A DNA stretch of 64,000 bases from Pseudomonas sp. AFG_SD02_1510_Pfu_092 (GTDB taxonomy: Bacteria > Pseudomonadota > Gammaproteobacteria > Pseudomonadales > Pseudomonadaceae). Of this stretch, positions 25,454-35,020 are shown one piece after another (position 1 is the stretch's first letter; every line of letters begins with the position of its first letter). The position numbers and the translations under genes were made by a program. Location: contig NZ_PUQD01000024.1 in the NCBI RefSeq assembly GCF_003331055.1, positions 1 through 64,000 of the forward strand. The letters are read 5' to 3'. The notes below the pieces were generated by a model. That model made no database searches and was not told the origin of the DNA. It saw only the letters and a list, made by a program, of their open reading frames with translations.

Positions 25454-26136
25454 CCTTGCGCCTCCACATCCCCGCCCAAGGCCAGGAACTCGCTGCGCGA
25501 AACCGCCACGAAGCGCACCCGGTCGCCGGGTTGCAACAGGCTGTAGCCCTCGCGCTCGCGGTCGAACAGGCGCACCGGGGTGCGCCCGATCAGGTTCCAG
25601 CCGCCGGGCGATACCGCCGGATAAGCCGCAGTCTGGCGTTCGGCAATGCCGACGCTGCCCGCCGCCACGCGTTTGCGCGGGGTGCTCAGGCGCGGGCTGG
25701 CCAGGCGTTCGTCCACCAGCCCCATGAAGCCGAAACCGGGGGCGAAGCCCAGGGCGAACACCGGGTACTCGCGCTCGCTGTGCAGGCGGACCACCTCGGC
25801 CTCGCTCAGCCCGCTGCGGGCCGCCAGCAGCGGCAGCTCCGGGCCGACACTGGCGTCGTACCACACCGGGATCTCATGGCGGCGACCAGCGCTGCCCGTG
25901 TCTGGCTGCAAACCGTCCAGCGCCTGGGTGATCAGCGTCCTCGCCTGACCCGGCGGCAGGTCGAACTGCACCATCAGCGTGGTGTAGGACGGCACCAGGT
26001 CCAGCAGGTGCTCGCCGAACGCTGCGTGCAAGCGCTGGCTGGCGGCGAGCATCCACGGCATGTTGCCCTCGTCGATACCGTCGAACAGGCGCACCATCAG
26101 GCTGTCGATGGCCACCACTTCAATGCGCGGGTTCAT
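25450..26136 (-). CDS. pxpB: 5-oxoprolinase subunit B (KipI family)
   Basis: 228 residues of the KipI/PxpB family: the segment [20 protein letters not shown] and the following [12 protein letters not shown] are characteristic. It pairs with PxpC; in Bacillus the related KipI inhibits a sporulation kinase, but the pxpA neighbour here points to the oxoprolinase role. Overlaps pxpA and pxpC by four bases each, which indicates translational coupling. Confidence 0.92.
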   Translation of the reverse strand: MNPRIEVVAIDSLMVRLFDGIDEGNMPWMLAASQRLHAAFGEHLLDLVPSYTTLMVQFDLPPGQARTLITQALDGLQPDTGSAGRRHEIPVWYDASVGPELPLLAARSGLSEAEVVRLHSEREYPVFALGFAPGFGFMGLVDERLASPRLSTPRKRVAAGSVGIAERQTAAYPAVSPGGWNLIGRTPVRLFDREREGYSLLQPGDRVRFVAVSRSEFLALGGDVEAQG

Positions 26137-26912
26137 CGCGCCCCCAGGGCATCGAGCGCCTGGCGAATCTGCCGCACCGCCGCCAGCGAACTGTCATTGT
26201 CACCGTGCACGCACAGGGTGCGCGCCTCGAGCTTCAAAGCACTGCCATCGTCCGCCAGCAATGTTTCGCCACGGGCCAGGCGCACGGCCTGCTCCACCAC
26301 CAGCGCCGGGTCGTGGTGCACCGCGCCGGGCAGGCGCCGCGACCGCAGGTGGCCGCTGGCGGTGTAGGCACGGTCGGCGAACGCCTCGAACCACAGCGGC
26401 ACGCCGACTTCATCGCCCAGGGCCTGGGCGGCGCGGTTGTCGGCGGTGGCCATCAGCATCAGCGGCAGGTCGCCGCCGTAGGCCGCCACGGCTTCCAGCA
26501 CGGTACGCAGCGTGAGCGGGTCGGCCATCATGTCGTTGTACAACGCGCCATGGGGCTTCACATACGCAACGCGGCCACCGAGCACCTTGCAGATGCCCTC
26601 CAGCGCGCCGATCTGGTAGTGCAGCAGGTCACGGATTTCTTCCGCGCTGCAGGCCATGGAGCGGCGACCGAAGCCGACCAGGTCCGGGTAGGCCGGGTGC
26701 GCGCCGATGGCTACCCCGTGCTCCAGCGCCAGGGCCACGGTGCGGCGCATGATGCCGGGGTCGCCAGCGTGGTAGCCGCAGGCGATGTTGGCGCAGTCGA
26801 TGAACGGCATGACCTCGGCATCCAGGCCCATTTGCCAGTTGCCGAAACTCTCGCCCATGTCGCAATTGAGTAGCAGGCGTTCCACCGCGCGGCCTCCGTT
26901 GTCGTTGTTCAT
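26133..26912 (-). CDS. pxpA: 5-oxoprolinase subunit A (LamB/YcsF family)
   Basis: 259 residues. '[12 protein letters not shown]' at the N-terminus, '[12 protein letters not shown]' and '[12 protein letters not shown]' are the family hallmarks and carry the likely metal and catalytic residues. Works with PxpB and PxpC to hydrolyse 5-oxoproline in an ATP-dependent reaction. Ten bases separate it from the upstream transporter gene. Confidence 0.93.
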   Translation of the reverse strand: MNNDNGGRAVERLLLNCDMGESFGNWQMGLDAEVMPFIDCANIACGYHAGDPGIMRRTVALALEHGVAIGAHPAYPDLVGFGRRSMACSAEEIRDLLHYQIGALEGICKVLGGRVAYVKPHGALYNDMMADPLTLRTVLEAVAAYGGDLPLMLMATADNRAAQALGDEVGVPLWFEAFADRAYTASGHLRSRRLPGAVHHDPALVVEQAVRLARGETLLADDGSALKLEARTLCVHGDNDSSLAAVRQIRQALDALGAR

Positions 26913-26921
26913 AGGCCTACC

Positions 26922-28208
26922 TTACCGCGCCTGCAGCTGTTTGCCGCGGGTTTCCGGCAGGCTCAGCGCGGCGACGATCACCACCCCGTACGACACTGCC
27001 GAGAACACCCCGATACCCAGGCCCAACGGCACTTTCTGCCCGAGCACGCCGATCAGCAGCGGGAACAGCGCCGCCACCACCTTGCCGATGTTGTAGCAAA
27101 AGCCCTGCCCCGAACCGCGAATGCGCGTGGCGAACAGTTCGGTGAGGAACGCGCCCATGCCGCTGAAGATGCCCGAGGCGAAGAAGCCCAGCGGGAAGCC
27201 CAGCCACAGCATCACGCCGTCGCTGACCGGCATCTGGGTGTACAGCAGCACGATGACGAACGAGCCCACGGCGAACAGGATGAAGTTCTTTTTGCGCCCC
27301 AGCAGGTCGGACAGGTACGCGCTGACCACATAGCCGACGTAGGAGCCAATGATCACCATCGCCAGGTAGCCGCCAGTGCCCAGCACGCTCAGGCCGCGCT
27401 CATTTTTGAGGAAGGTCGGCAGCCACGAGGTGATGGCGTAGTAGCCGCCCAGCGCGCCGGTGGTCAGCAGCGACGCGCGCACGGTGGTCCAGAGCATGCC
27501 CGGGGCGAAGATTTCGTGGAACCGTGCCGGCGCCTCGGCCGCTTGCATGGCCTTGGCTTCGCGGTACACCTCGGGGTCCTTGACCAGGCGGCGGACGAAG
27601 ATCACGAAGATCGCCGGCACCAGGCCCAGCAAGAACAGCGCACGCCAGGCCTGCTCAGCCGGCAGCCAGGAAAACAGCAGCGCGTAGAGGATGGCGGTGA
27701 GGCCCCAGCCAAGGGCCCAGCCGGACTGCACCATGCCCACCGCCTTGCCGCGGTCCTGGGCACGGATCACCTCGCCGATCAGCACCGCGCCGGCGGTCCA
27801 TTCGCCACCGAAGCCAAAGCCCATCAGCGTGCGGGCGATCAGCAGCTGTTCATAGTTCTGGGCGAAGCCGCAGAGGAAGGTGAAGAAGGCGAACCACAGC
27901 ACGGTCAGTTGCAGGGTGCGCACGCGGCCGATGCGGTCGGAAAGGATACCGGCCAGCCAACCGCCCACGGCCGAGGCAATCAGCGTGCTGGTGTGGATCA
28001 GCCCGGCTTCGGTGGTGGTGATGCCCCACAGCATGATCAGCGTGGGGATGACGAAGCTGAGCATCTGCGTGTCCATGCCGTCCAGGCCATAGCCGATCTT
28101 GCAGCTCCAGAAGGTGCGCCGTTGCTGGGCGTCGATGTCGCGGTACCAGGCAAAAGGCCCGGTTGAAGACGGGGAACTGACCTGCTGCTGTACGCCGGTG
28201 GGGTTCAT
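26922..28208 (-). CDS. MFS transporter of the 5-oxoproline operon
   Basis: 428 residues with about twelve membrane helices. The loop after helix 2 carries 'GILSDRIGRVRTLQL', and 'GFGFGGEWTAGAVLIGE' marks the aromatic acid/sialate-type (AAHS/SHS) proton symporter group. Being the first gene of the operon with pxpABC, it likely imports 5-oxoproline or a related acid; substrate is inference. The divergent LysR gene 130 bases away is the probable regulator. Confidence 0.88.
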   Translation of the reverse strand: MNPTGVQQQVSSPSSTGPFAWYRDIDAQQRRTFWSCKIGYGLDGMDTQMLSFVIPTLIMLWGITTTEAGLIHTSTLIASAVGGWLAGILSDRIGRVRTLQLTVLWFAFFTFLCGFAQNYEQLLIARTLMGFGFGGEWTAGAVLIGEVIRAQDRGKAVGMVQSGWALGWGLTAILYALLFSWLPAEQAWRALFLLGLVPAIFVIFVRRLVKDPEVYREAKAMQAAEAPARFHEIFAPGMLWTTVRASLLTTGALGGYYAITSWLPTFLKNERGLSVLGTGGYLAMVIIGSYVGYVVSAYLSDLLGRKKNFILFAVGSFVIVLLYTQMPVSDGVMLWLGFPLGFFASGIFSGMGAFLTELFATRIRGSGQGFCYNIGKVVAALFPLLIGVLGQKVPLGLGIGVFSAVSYGVVIVAALSLPETRGKQLQAR

Positions 28209-28337
28209 GCTTGCCTCGGCTTGTTGGTATTGTTTTTATGGGCGACAACGTGTCGCGGCCTGTGCGCCATTGTTCAGAGGCTGCGCCACCTGCGTCCAAC
28301 GAGAAAAACCGCCGGTCTGGAACAAGAAAAACTGATC

Positions 28338-29249
28338 ATGAACCTTCGCTTCCTCGAAACCTTCGTCTGGGTCGCCCGGCTCAAGAGCTTCCGCCTGACT
28401 GCGGAAAAGCTGTTCACCACCCAGGCCTCGGTATCCAGCCGCATTGCCGCGCTGGAGGCGGACCTGGGCGTGAAGCTGCTGCTGCGCGACTCGCGTGGCG
28501 TCAGCCTGACCCCGGAGGGCGGCAAGGTGCTGGAATACGCCGAACGCATGCTGGAAACCGCCAAGGCCATGAAGCAGTCGCTGGACAGCGACCGGGCCAA
28601 GGTCGGGCGCATTCGCATCGGGGTGATGGACACGGTGATCCACACCTGGATGAGTGCGCTGGTGGCGGAGCTGACCGAGCGCTACCCGCAGGTGGAGATC
28701 GAACTGGTGGCCGACACGGCGCTGAACCTGCGCGAGCAGCTGCAAAAGGGCTTTCTCGATGTGATCCTGCAGACCGACCTGCTGCGCGAGCAGTCGATCC
28801 GCAGCCTCGACCTGGCGCGCTACCCGATGGGCTGGGTGGTGGCTGCCGGCTCGCAGCAGCACCGCGACTACGCCTCGCTGGCCGAGCTCGGGCGCGAGCG
28901 GATCATCACCTTTTCGAAGAATTCGCGCCCGCACCAGGAGGTGTTGAACCTGCTGCAGGTCGCCGGGGCCGAGACGCCGCGGCTGAACTGCGTGAACTCG
29001 GTAGCGGCGATCACCCGGCTGTTGCGCGACGGTTTCGGCATTGGCGCGCTGCCGCCGGCGCTGGTGGATGCCGAGTTGAGCCGCGGTGAGCTGGTGTTAC
29101 TGCCGGAGCTGCAGCCGCCGCCGAGCCTGGAGCTGGTGGTGGCCTGGCAGACCGGGGTGGTGCTGGTGGATGAAGTGGTCGGGGTGTGCCGGCAGGTGCT
29201 GGAGCGGTATGCGCGGGATGTGGGGGGGCAGCGGATAGTGTTGGTCTGA
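28338..29249 (+). CDS. LysR-type regulator, divergent from the 5-oxoprolinase operon
   Basis: 303 residues from ATG 28338. N-terminal winged helix-turn-helix (LETFVWVARLKSFRLTAEKL, then TTQASVSSRIAALEADLGVKLL) and a substrate-binding-type effector domain (about 90-295). Divergence from the MFS-pxpABC operon suggests that it controls that operon, perhaps in response to 5-oxoproline. The 28209-28337 gap should hold the shared operator; I see no certain T-N11-A box. Confidence 0.88.
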   Translation: MNLRFLETFVWVARLKSFRLTAEKLFTTQASVSSRIAALEADLGVKLLLRDSRGVSLTPEGGKVLEYAERMLETAKAMKQSLDSDRAKVGRIRIGVMDTVIHTWMSALVAELTERYPQVEIELVADTALNLREQLQKGFLDVILQTDLLREQSIRSLDLARYPMGWVVAAGSQQHRDYASLAELGRERIITFSKNSRPHQEVLNLLQVAGAETPRLNCVNSVAAITRLLRDGFGIGALPPALVDAELSRGELVLLPELQPPPSLELVVAWQTGVVLVDEVVGVCRQVLERYARDVGGQRIVLV

Positions 29250-29258
29250 ACCGACTGT

Positions 29259-29360
29259 ACCGGCCTCTTCGCGGGCTTGCCCGCTCCCACAGGTACTGCA
29301 TCAACCTAGAATGTTGTGCAAATCCTGTGGGAGCGGGCAAGCCCGCGAAAGGGCCGGTAC
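29259..29360. repeat. Inverted pair of REP elements
   Basis: TTCGCGGGCTTGCCCGCTCCCACAGG and its inverse CCTGTGGGAGCGGGCAAGCCCGCGAA between the convergent LysR and DUF2937 genes. Confidence 0.85.
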
Positions 29361-29374
29361 AGGCACAGCAGAAT

Positions 29375-29896
29375 TCAGCGCCAACTCTCTTTCACCGCCC
29401 GGCGGCGCCCGCCAAGGATCACCCAGCCAATCCCCAGCAGCAGGCTCTCGACCACAAAGGCCAGCACGAACCCTGCGCCTACCCCCCAGCCGATCGCCTC
29501 GGGCACCAGCAGAATCTGGTAGCTGTAGCTATCGAGGGTTTCGTCGCGCAACTGCGGGTCGGCCTGCACCAGCACATGCCAGGTACGCCCGGCCCAGGAG
29601 CCTTGCAGCGCCTGCCATTCGTTTTCCAGCAGTTCGTTGCGGATCATCAGGCTTTCGATGCTGTTGGCGTCACTCAGGAATACCGGGTCGTCGCTGCTGC
29701 GGTAATGCCGCAGCAGCGCCTGCAGGTCGCCCTTGAAGAAGCGCTCGGCCGTCTGCCGGAAGCCATCGAGCGCCTCGCGCGATTCGAACAGGTGCGCCTC
29801 GACCCGCTGGCTGTAGTCCTTGACCAGCCCCGGGACCTGGATACCGGCCAACAGGCCGAAGGTGAACAGCAGCAACCGCAGGTAACTTCTGAACAT
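29375..29896 (-). CDS. DUF2937 family membrane protein
   Basis: 173 residues. One N-terminal helix (about 4-20) and one near the C-terminus (about 135-160) bracket a charged region of roughly 110 residues that probably lies in the periplasm. The N-terminal 'LLLFTFGLLAGIQVPGLVKDYSQRVEAHL' pattern is that of DUF2937. Function unknown. Lies 9 bases behind the amidotransferase gene on the same strand, so probably in one operon with it. Confidence 0.78.
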   Translation of the reverse strand: MFRSYLRLLLFTFGLLAGIQVPGLVKDYSQRVEAHLFESREALDGFRQTAERFFKGDLQALLRHYRSSDDPVFLSDANSIESLMIRNELLENEWQALQGSWAGRTWHVLVQADPQLRDETLDSYSYQILLVPEAIGWGVGAGFVLAFVVESLLLGIGWVILGGRRRAVKESWR

Positions 29897-29905
29897 GCAG
29901 CGTCC

Positions 29906-30679
29906 TTAGCTCTGGCCGTGCGCCACGCACTCGCCGTGCCGCCACAGGGCCCATTGACCCGGCGCATAGCGCTGCCAGGTCTCGTTCTCGGTCAAGGCCT
30001 CGGTGGCGATCACCGTGACCACGTCGTTGGGGGTGGTTTCGGTGTGAAAATCGACGATCAGGTCGACATCCTTCAACCGTGCCGCGCCAAACGGTGCACG
30101 GCGAGTGATGTGCACCAGCTTGGTCGAGCAGAAGCAGAACAACCAGTCACCGTCGCTGAGCATGCAGTTGAACACGCCCTGGGTGCGGTAGCCGGCACAG
30201 GCTTCGACCAGCACCGGCAGCAGCTGTTCCACCGCAACCGGCTCGGGGAAGGCGCTGCGGATGCGGTTGAGCAGGTCGCAGAAGGCCGCCTCGCTGTCGG
30301 TGTCGCCCACCGGCCGGTAGAAGCTGGCCTGGCCCTTGAACTCACCCAGCTGGCCATTGTGCGCGAAGCACCAGTTGCGGCCCCACATTTCCCGCACGAA
30401 CGGGTGGGTGTTGGCCAGGCAGACCTTGCCGACGTTGGCCTGGCGGATGTGGCCGATGACCACTTCGCTCTTGATCGGGTAGCGCTGCACCAGGTTGGCC
30501 ACCTCCGACTCGCTGCTGGCGGCCGGGTCCTGGAACAGGCGCAGGCCACGTCCTTCGTAGAAGCCGATGCCCCAGCCGTCACGGTGCGGGCCGGTACGGC
30601 CGCCGCGCTGCATCAGGCCGGTGAAGCTGAAGACGATGTCGGTGGGGACGTTGGCACTCATGCCCAGCAATTCGCACAT
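29906..30679 (-). CDS. yafJ: Class II glutamine amidotransferase (YafJ family)
   Basis: 257 residues. Cys2 directly after the initiator Met is the N-terminal nucleophile of the Ntn glutaminase fold; the GGRTGPHRDGWGIGFY, HIRQANVG and FAHNGQL motifs of the substrate site are intact. There is only the glutaminase domain and no synthase domain, so it must work with another enzyme or hydrolyse a gamma-glutamyl compound. Real substrate unknown. Downstream DUF2937 gene and upstream membrane-protein gene (14 bases) form a likely operon. Confidence 0.87.
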   Translation of the reverse strand: MCELLGMSANVPTDIVFSFTGLMQRGGRTGPHRDGWGIGFYEGRGLRLFQDPAASSESEVANLVQRYPIKSEVVIGHIRQANVGKVCLANTHPFVREMWGRNWCFAHNGQLGEFKGQASFYRPVGDTDSEAAFCDLLNRIRSAFPEPVAVEQLLPVLVEACAGYRTQGVFNCMLSDGDWLFCFCSTKLVHITRRAPFGAARLKDVDLIVDFHTETTPNDVVTVIATEALTENETWQRYAPGQWALWRHGECVAHGQS

Positions 30680-30693
30680 AGGCGTGACTCCGC

Positions 30694-31194
30694 TTACAGA
30701 CGGGGCTCGACCCGGCCACCGGCGCCTAGGGGCGCGGCAGGGCGTGGGTCGTCACGGTAGCGGTCGCGGCGCTCGGCGGCCAGCGGCGCCTGGGTCGCCA
30801 GCTGGTCATCCTCGGCAGCCTGGCGCTGGGCAGCGGCCTCGGCCTGCGCGCGGCGTTCGCGGGCGCGTTTTTCCAGCGGCAGGCGCAGCAGCACGAAGAG
30901 GAAGTACAGCGAGAACGCGCCCATGCCGTACATGGCCAGGTCGGACACCGCGCGCCAGGCGTTGTTGCCGACCTTGAAGGCGACGTCCAGGGCGGTGATG
31001 GCGATAGCCGGGGCGAAGCTGTCCTTGACCGGGTCGACGATGGTCGGGGTCAGCAGCAGCACGGCCAGCACCACCCGCAACGGTTCGCGCAGCCAGCGCC
31101 ACATCCAGCCGGTGAGTTTGAAGCCCACCAGCAGGCAGCCCAGGGCGGCAACGGCGTAAAGGCCCCAGGCGAGGGTGTAGTCGTTCTCGGTCAT
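30694..31194 (-). CDS. Small inner-membrane protein with charged C-terminal tail
   Basis: 166 residues. About three to four hydrophobic helices (roughly 8-26, 36-52, 58-75, 86-106) are followed by a Arg/Ala/Glu/Gln-rich tail (from 112), likely cytoplasmic and partly coiled coil. No domain recognised. First gene of the run with yafJ and the DUF2937 gene. Confidence 0.72.
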   Translation of the reverse strand: MTENDYTLAWGLYAVAALGCLLVGFKLTGWMWRWLREPLRVVLAVLLLTPTIVDPVKDSFAPAIAITALDVAFKVGNNAWRAVSDLAMYGMGAFSLYFLFVLLRLPLEKRARERRAQAEAAAQRQAAEDDQLATQAPLAAERRDRYRDDPRPAAPLGAGGRVEPRL

Positions 31195-31268
31195 GGTGTT
31201 CGTGCAAGCCAGGCAAAGAGACGCCTATGATAAACACTTTTCCGGGCGCAGACAGCGTCTCCCTGTCC

Positions 31269-31366
31269 CGGCCCTATCGCCGGCAAGCCAGCTCCCACAG
31301 GTTCGCCACTACCTGTCAGGCCTGTGCAGTACCTGTGGGAGCTGGCTTGCCGGCGATAGGGCCGGG
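31269..31366. repeat. Inverted repeat pair of a second REP-like family
   Basis: GCCCTATCGCCGGCAAGCCAGCTCCCACAGG and its inverse CCTGTGGGAGCTGGCTTGCCGGCGATAGGGC; differs from the other REP pairs in its stem (GCCGGCAAGCCAGC). Lies before the oligopeptidase gene. Confidence 0.8.
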
Positions 31367-31395
31367 GCAGGTACCCCCCAGCCAAGAGATCTCCA

Positions 31396-33438
31396 ATGCC
31401 CAACAAGCCCCAGCCGCCCATTGCCCACGCCGACAACGCCAGCGACCCGTACGCCTGGCTGCAACAGCGCGACACCCCCGAGGTGCTGGCCTACCTGCAG
31501 GCCGAAAACGCCTACCAGGAAGCCTGCCTGGCAGACCAGGCGCCGCTGCGCGAGCGCCTGTTCGAAGAGATCAAGGGCCGCATCCTGGAAACCGACCTGT
31601 CGCTGCCGACGCCGTGGGGCCCGTTCCTGTACTACACCCGTACCACTGCCGGCGACGAGTACCCCCGCCACTACCGCTCCCCGCACCCGGCCGACGACAG
31701 CAACCGCGTCGATGAAAGCCAGGAACAGCTGCTGCTCGACCCCAATGCCCTGGCCAACGGCGGCTTCCTGGCCCTCGGTGCGTTCAGCGTCAGCCCCGAC
31801 CACCGCCTGCTGGCCTACAGCCTCGACACCAGCGGCGAAGAAACCTTCACCCTGTACGTCAAGGACCTGGCCACCGGCAGCATCACCGCCCTGCCCTTCG
31901 ACAATTGCGACGGCAGCCTGACCTGGGCCAACGACAGCCAGACGCTGTTCTTCGCCGAACTGGACGACACCCACCGCCCGTGGCGCCTGCTGCGCCATAC
32001 CCTGGGCGAGGAAGGCGCGCAGACCGTGTTCGAAGAGCCCGACGGGCGCTTCTTCCTGCACTGCTACCGCACCAGCTCCGAACGCCAGCTGGTGCTGCTG
32101 CTGAACAGCAAGACCACCAGCGAAGCCTGGGTGCTGGACGCCGACACCCCGCAGGCCACGTTCACCTGCCTGGCGCCGCGCGTCGAAGGCCACGAATACT
32201 TCCCCGACCACGGCCAGCTCGACGGCGAGTGGCGCTGGTTCATCCGCACCAACCAGGACGGCATCAATTTCGCCCTGTACCACGCCCCGGTCGCTCCGGT
32301 GCCAAGCCGTGAGCAATGGCAGGTGCTGGTGCCGCACCGCGACGCGATCATGCTCGAAGGCCTCAGCCTGAATGCCAGCGCGCTGACCCTGAGCCTGCGC
32401 GAAGGCGGCCTGCCGATCATCGAGGTACGCCCGCAGGGCCTGGCGGCCTACCGCGTCGAGTTGCCCGACGCCGCCTACAGCCTGTACGTGCAAGACAGCC
32501 TGGAATTCGCCAGCGCCCGCCTGCGCCTGCGCTACGAGGCACTCAACCGCCCGGCGCAGGTGCGCCAGCTGGAGCTGGCCACAGGTGCGCAGACGGTACT
32601 CAAGCAAACCCCGGTGCTGGGCCCGTTCGATGCCGACGACTATGTCAGCGAGCGGCTGTGGGCCACTGCGCCGGACGGTACCCAGGTGCCGATCAGCCTG
32701 GTGCGCCGCCGGCAGGACCTGGGCCGCACGGTACCGCTGTACCTGTACGGCTACGGCGCTTATGGCGAAAGCCTCGACCCGTGGTTCTCGCATGCGCGCC
32801 TGAGCCTGCTGGAACGCGGCGTGGCGTTTGCCATCGCCCACGTGCGCGGCGGCGGCGAGCTGGGCGAAGCCTGGTACCGCGCCGGCAAGCAGGAACACAA
32901 GCGCAACACCTTCCACGATTTCATCGCCTGTGCCGAACACCTGATCGCCGAGGGCGTGACCACTGCCGAGCGCCTGGCCATCAGTGGCGGCAGCGCCGGC
33001 GGCCTGTTGATAGGCGCAGTGCTCAACCAGCGCCCCGAGCTGTTCCGCTGCGCGATCGCCGAAGTGCCGTTCGTCGATGTGCTCAACACCATGCTCGACC
33101 CTGAGCTGCCGCTGACCGTGACCGAGTACGACGAATGGGGCAACCCTGAAGAGCCGGACGTGTATGAGCGGATCAAGGCGTACGCACCGTACGAGAACGT
33201 GAAGGCACAGGCCTACCCGGCGATGCTGGTGGTGGCGGGCTACAACGACAGCCGCGTGCAGTACTGGGAGGCGGCCAAGTGGGTGGCGCGGCTGCGCACG
33301 CGCAAGACCGACGACCACCTGTTGCTGCTCAAGACCGAGATGGGCGCCGGGCATGGCGGGATGAGCGGGCGCTATCAGGGGCTGAAGGATGTGGCGCTGG
33401 AGTATGCGTTCGTATTCGGCGAGCTAGGTATCGCTTGA
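31396..33438 (+). CDS. ptrB: Oligopeptidase B (prolyl oligopeptidase family S9A)
   Basis: 680 residues, close to E. coli PtrB (686). An N-terminal beta-propeller (about 70-400) gates an alpha/beta-hydrolase domain. The catalytic triad is visible: Ser near 533 in SGGSAGG, Asp near 618 in AGYNDSRV and His near 653 in GAGHGG. Cleaves small peptides after basic residues in the cytoplasm. No signal peptide. Transcribed alone. Confidence 0.92.
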   Translation: MPNKPQPPIAHADNASDPYAWLQQRDTPEVLAYLQAENAYQEACLADQAPLRERLFEEIKGRILETDLSLPTPWGPFLYYTRTTAGDEYPRHYRSPHPADDSNRVDESQEQLLLDPNALANGGFLALGAFSVSPDHRLLAYSLDTSGEETFTLYVKDLATGSITALPFDNCDGSLTWANDSQTLFFAELDDTHRPWRLLRHTLGEEGAQTVFEEPDGRFFLHCYRTSSERQLVLLLNSKTTSEAWVLDADTPQATFTCLAPRVEGHEYFPDHGQLDGEWRWFIRTNQDGINFALYHAPVAPVPSREQWQVLVPHRDAIMLEGLSLNASALTLSLREGGLPIIEVRPQGLAAYRVELPDAAYSLYVQDSLEFASARLRLRYEALNRPAQVRQLELATGAQTVLKQTPVLGPFDADDYVSERLWATAPDGTQVPISLVRRRQDLGRTVPLYLYGYGAYGESLDPWFSHARLSLLERGVAFAIAHVRGGGELGEAWYRAGKQEHKRNTFHDFIACAEHLIAEGVTTAERLAISGGSAGGLLIGAVLNQRPELFRCAIAEVPFVDVLNTMLDPELPLTVTEYDEWGNPEEPDVYERIKAYAPYENVKAQAYPAMLVVAGYNDSRVQYWEAAKWVARLRTRKTDDHLLLLKTEMGAGHGGMSGRYQGLKDVALEYAFVFGELGIA

Positions 33439-33463
33439 GAGGGTTGGGGGCGCTTCGCGCCCC

Positions 33464-33610
33464 TTTCGCGACACAAGGCCGCTCCCACAGAGATCGCGCA
33501 TGTCCTGAATCCTGCGCGATCCCTGTGGGAGCGGGTTTACCCGCGAACACGGGCGAAGCCCGTGCCATCCACCGCGGCGCCTGCTTCGCGGGTAAACCCG
33601 CTCCCACAGA
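33464..33610. repeat. Composite of REP elements and dispersed palindromes
   Basis: Holds TCGCGACACAAGGCCGCTCCCACAG, an inverse REP, the palindrome CACGGGCgaaGCCCGTG and a further REP. The right half (33530-33610) has the same layout as one unit of the 12998-14133 array, but as a single copy. Confidence 0.8.
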
Positions 33611-33633
33611 AAACCGGGGCAGGCCGGCTGAAT

Positions 33634-33912
33634 TCAATCATCCTGCACCGGCGCCTTCGGCGGCTCCTGGCGCAACCCTGGCAATGGCTGGTCCTTGGGC
33701 GGCCCGGGCACCGGCATCGGCGGCAGCAGCGGCGCGCCCGGCTGGCTGTCGTAAGCCTTGGGCGGTGTACTCGGGGTTATCTGCGGGTAGGGCGTAGGCG
33801 TCGGCGTACCCGGTGCTCCAGGCACCGGTGTGCTCAGCCGGGGTGGCGTGCTGGCGGCTTCGGCCAAGGGCAGGCCAGCCAACAACCATGCAGCGAGGAG
33901 CGCACGCAACAT
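33634..33912 (-). CDS. Small secreted proline-rich protein
   Basis: 92 residues from ATG 33912, chosen for AGGAGG seven bases upstream and because it starts a signal peptide (hydrophobic 2-15, cleavage near AEAA). The mature part is about a third proline, with repeated TP, PP and PG pairs and no cysteine, so probably disordered in the periplasm. No lipobox. Family not recognised. Confidence 0.7.
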   Translation of the reverse strand: MLRALLAAWLLAGLPLAEAASTPPRLSTPVPGAPGTPTPTPYPQITPSTPPKAYDSQPGAPLLPPMPVPGPPKDQPLPGLRQEPPKAPVQDD

Positions 33913-34044
33913 CAGCAACCTCCTGTCGGGAACCTTCCTACAGGCTACGCCTAAATCAACGCTTTCGCCTGTCCGCCTGCCCTGCAAGCGCGCTAGACTC
34001 AGTGGCATAACCGTCATTTGCCTGATCAGAACAAAGGAAACACC

Positions 34045-34416
34045 ATGAGCTCCACCGCTTCCGCCGCCGCCACCGCGCGCCTGGACCGCATCCTGGCCGA
34101 TGCCAAGCGCGACAAGGAAATGGGCTACCGCGACAAGGCCCTGAGAATGTACCCGCATGTCTGCGGCCGCTGCGCCCGCGAGTTCGCCGGCAAACGCCTG
34201 AGCGAACTGACCGTGCATCACCGCGACCACAACCACGACAACAACCCGCAGGACGGTTCCAACTGGGAGCTGCTGTGCCTGTACTGCCACGACAACGAGC
34301 ACTCGCGCTACACCGACCAGCAGTACTTCAGCGAAGGCTCGACCAGCACCCCGAGCATCGCCAAGGCCACCCATAACCCGTTCGCCGGCCTGGCGGGCAT
34401 GCTGAAGAAAGACTGA
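34045..34416 (+). CDS. yajD: YajD-like HNH nuclease family protein
   Basis: 123 residues from ATG 34045, with AAAGGAA upstream. Two CxxC pairs (VCGRC and LCLYC) and the HHRDHNHDNN stretch make an HNH zinc-finger fold with the ELTVHHRDHNHDNN active-site strand intact. YajD-type proteins are short stand-alone HNH proteins of unknown target. Not linked to a phage terminase here. Confidence 0.87.
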   Translation: MSSTASAAATARLDRILADAKRDKEMGYRDKALRMYPHVCGRCAREFAGKRLSELTVHHRDHNHDNNPQDGSNWELLCLYCHDNEHSRYTDQQYFSEGSTSTPSIAKATHNPFAGLAGMLKKD

Positions 34417-34487
34417 CCATCGATTGGCCCCCCGCTGCTACCGGGCAGCCCGTATAATCGCGCTTTTTTCCTGAAGGGCCCCGGTAC

Positions 34488-34958
34488 GTGGCAAACAAAC
34501 GATACAGCTGCATCGGCCTGTTCAACCCAAAGTCGGCGGAAAACGTCGGCTCGGTGATGCGCGCCGCCGGTTGCTATGGCGTCAATTCGGTGTTCTACAC
34601 CGGCAAACGCTATGAACGCGCCCGGGATTTCGTCACCGACACCAAGCGCGTGCACTACGACATCCCGCTGATCGGCATCGACGACCTGCAGCGCATCATC
34701 CCGCTGGGTTGCACGCCGGTGGCGGTGGAACTGGTCGACGGCGCCCGGCCACTGCCGGAATACACCCACCCGGACCGGGCCATCTACATCTTCGGGCCGG
34801 AAGACGGCAGCCTCAGCGCCGAGGTGCGGGCGTGGTGCGAAGAGACCATCTACATTCCCACCGAAGGCTGCATGAACCTGGCGGCGACCGTGAATGTGGT
34901 GCTGTACGACCGCATGGCCAAGGGGCTGAACACCCGTTCGGGGCCGCGGTTCAAGTAA
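34488..34958 (+). CDS. TrmH/SpoU-family RNA 2'-O-methyltransferase
   Basis: 156 residues starting with GTG 34488. SPOUT motifs are complete: NVGSVMRAA (motif 1), IFGPEDGSLS (motif 2) and CMNLAATVNVVLYDRM (motif 3), which form the knot that binds S-adenosylmethionine. Short single-domain members methylate tRNA (TrmL/TrmH) or rRNA; the target cannot be decided from sequence. A TATAAT hexamer at 34453-34458, in GTATAATCGCG, is a likely -10 element just upstream. Confidence 0.88.
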   Translation: MANKRYSCIGLFNPKSAENVGSVMRAAGCYGVNSVFYTGKRYERARDFVTDTKRVHYDIPLIGIDDLQRIIPLGCTPVAVELVDGARPLPEYTHPDRAIYIFGPEDGSLSAEVRAWCEETIYIPTEGCMNLAATVNVVLYDRMAKGLNTRSGPRFK

Positions 34959-35020
34959 CCGACTGAACGATGACGGCGGCCGACAGGTCACCTGCATACA
35001 CTTCAGACGGAGGCCTTGCC

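Noticed and set aside
31309-33354. 681-codon minus-strand frame
   Set aside because: Antisense shadow of ptrB, which has an intact catalytic triad.
33913-34374. Upstream extension of the proline-rich protein gene
   Set aside because: It runs antisense across yajD; the ATG at 33912 has AGGAGG and begins a signal peptide.
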